Part shown: positions 63,977 through 64,000 of the stretch, piece by piece | Layout of the letters: each line of letters begins with the position of its first letter | How positions within the stretch are numbered: the stretch's first letter is position 1 | Assembly (NCBI GenBank): GCA_002432865.1 | Contig: DJGX01000009.1 | Location: forward strand, 192,989-256,988 | Length of the DNA: 64,000 bases | Source of the DNA: Cloacimonetes bacterium UBA5835 | GTDB lineage: Bacteria; Cloacimonadota; Cloacimonadia; Cloacimonadales; Cloacimonadaceae | Direction: 5' to 3' | Made by a program: the position numbers and the translations under genes | The notes under the pieces: generated by a model | What the model saw: the letters and a program-made list of their open reading frames with translations, nothing else | What the model was told of the DNA's origin: nothing | The model's database searches: none

Positions 63977-64000
63977 GACAAAGATTCTATTCCAGCATTT

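Noticed and set aside
1..64000. Search for tRNA, rRNA, CRISPR array, transposase, integrase or riboswitch
   Set aside because: Reading the intergenic stretches, I found no cloverleaf ends, no regularly spaced direct repeats longer than 20 bases, no mobile-element proteins and no recognisable riboswitch upstream of ribD, ribE or nadE.

Overview
The window reads as a contiguous piece of chromosome from a Gram-negative, low-G+C (roughly one third G+C by eye), probably anaerobic fermentative or syntrophic bacterium. Two large secreted proteins end in the same NPNPFNPET-type C-terminal domain (an Ig/FlgD-like sorting tail). Several lipoproteins, two proteins that look like outer-membrane barrels, a HydE maturase for [FeFe]-hydrogenase and a hybrid cluster protein are present. 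From memory of such proteomes the best guess is Cloacimonadota (a Candidatus Cloacimonas relative); this is inference, not a database result.

Layout. 1-3.2 kb: truncated gyrB, a YgiQ-type radical SAM gene and a cold-shock gene, all on the minus strand. 3.6-12.1 kb: a plus-strand run of response regulator, acyltransferase-like protein, ddl, a secreted protein, a FecR-domain protein, a barrel-like protein and a CHASE2-adenylate cyclase, which looks like an envelope and signalling unit. 12.3-16.9 kb: minus-strand genes for a HAD phosphatase, rsmI, kbl, a class-I glutamine amidotransferase-like hydrolase, and an ArsR/DGC-domain pair with a clear operator palindrome. 17.1-19.4 kb: rpsT, mtgA and a DUF2851 gene.

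19.5-30.4 kb is an accessory, defence-like island. It is separated from the gene before it by a strong terminator and opens with its own consensus promoter. It holds an RloA-like AAA ATPase overlapping an RloB-like gene, an unrecognised 221-residue gene, a PLD-nuclease/SNF2-helicase, an Eco57I-like adenine methyltransferase of 1251 residues, and an AbiJ/HEPN-type gene broken by a one-base frameshift at a run of ten A's. G+C falls from about 36% to about 26% (hand counts) near 28.86 kb, at the methyltransferase specificity region, and stays low through the AbiJ gene. This suggests a recombination boundary. A gene-poor stretch follows.

31.3-43.5 kb returns to housekeeping and envelope genes on the plus strand: nadE, a Cys-rich TPR protein, ribD, a cupin, an M42 peptidase, a zinc-ribbon protein, rsmA/ksgA, a barrel-like protein, an M14 carboxypeptidase with sorting tail, a DUF192 lipoprotein and a YibQ-like deacetylase. 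43.7-58.3 kb is minus strand: trxB-alaS-glycosyltransferase 9, a giant gingipain-like (C25) secreted protein, an LVIVD-repeat lipoprotein, and a TetR-cupin-hcp operon with an operator-like palindrome just after the promoter -10. 58.6-63.9 kb: hydE, then ybaB-recR-ribE-lipoprotein as a tight operon, and a minus-strand membrane protein. I saw no rRNA, tRNA, CRISPR array, transposase or integrase.
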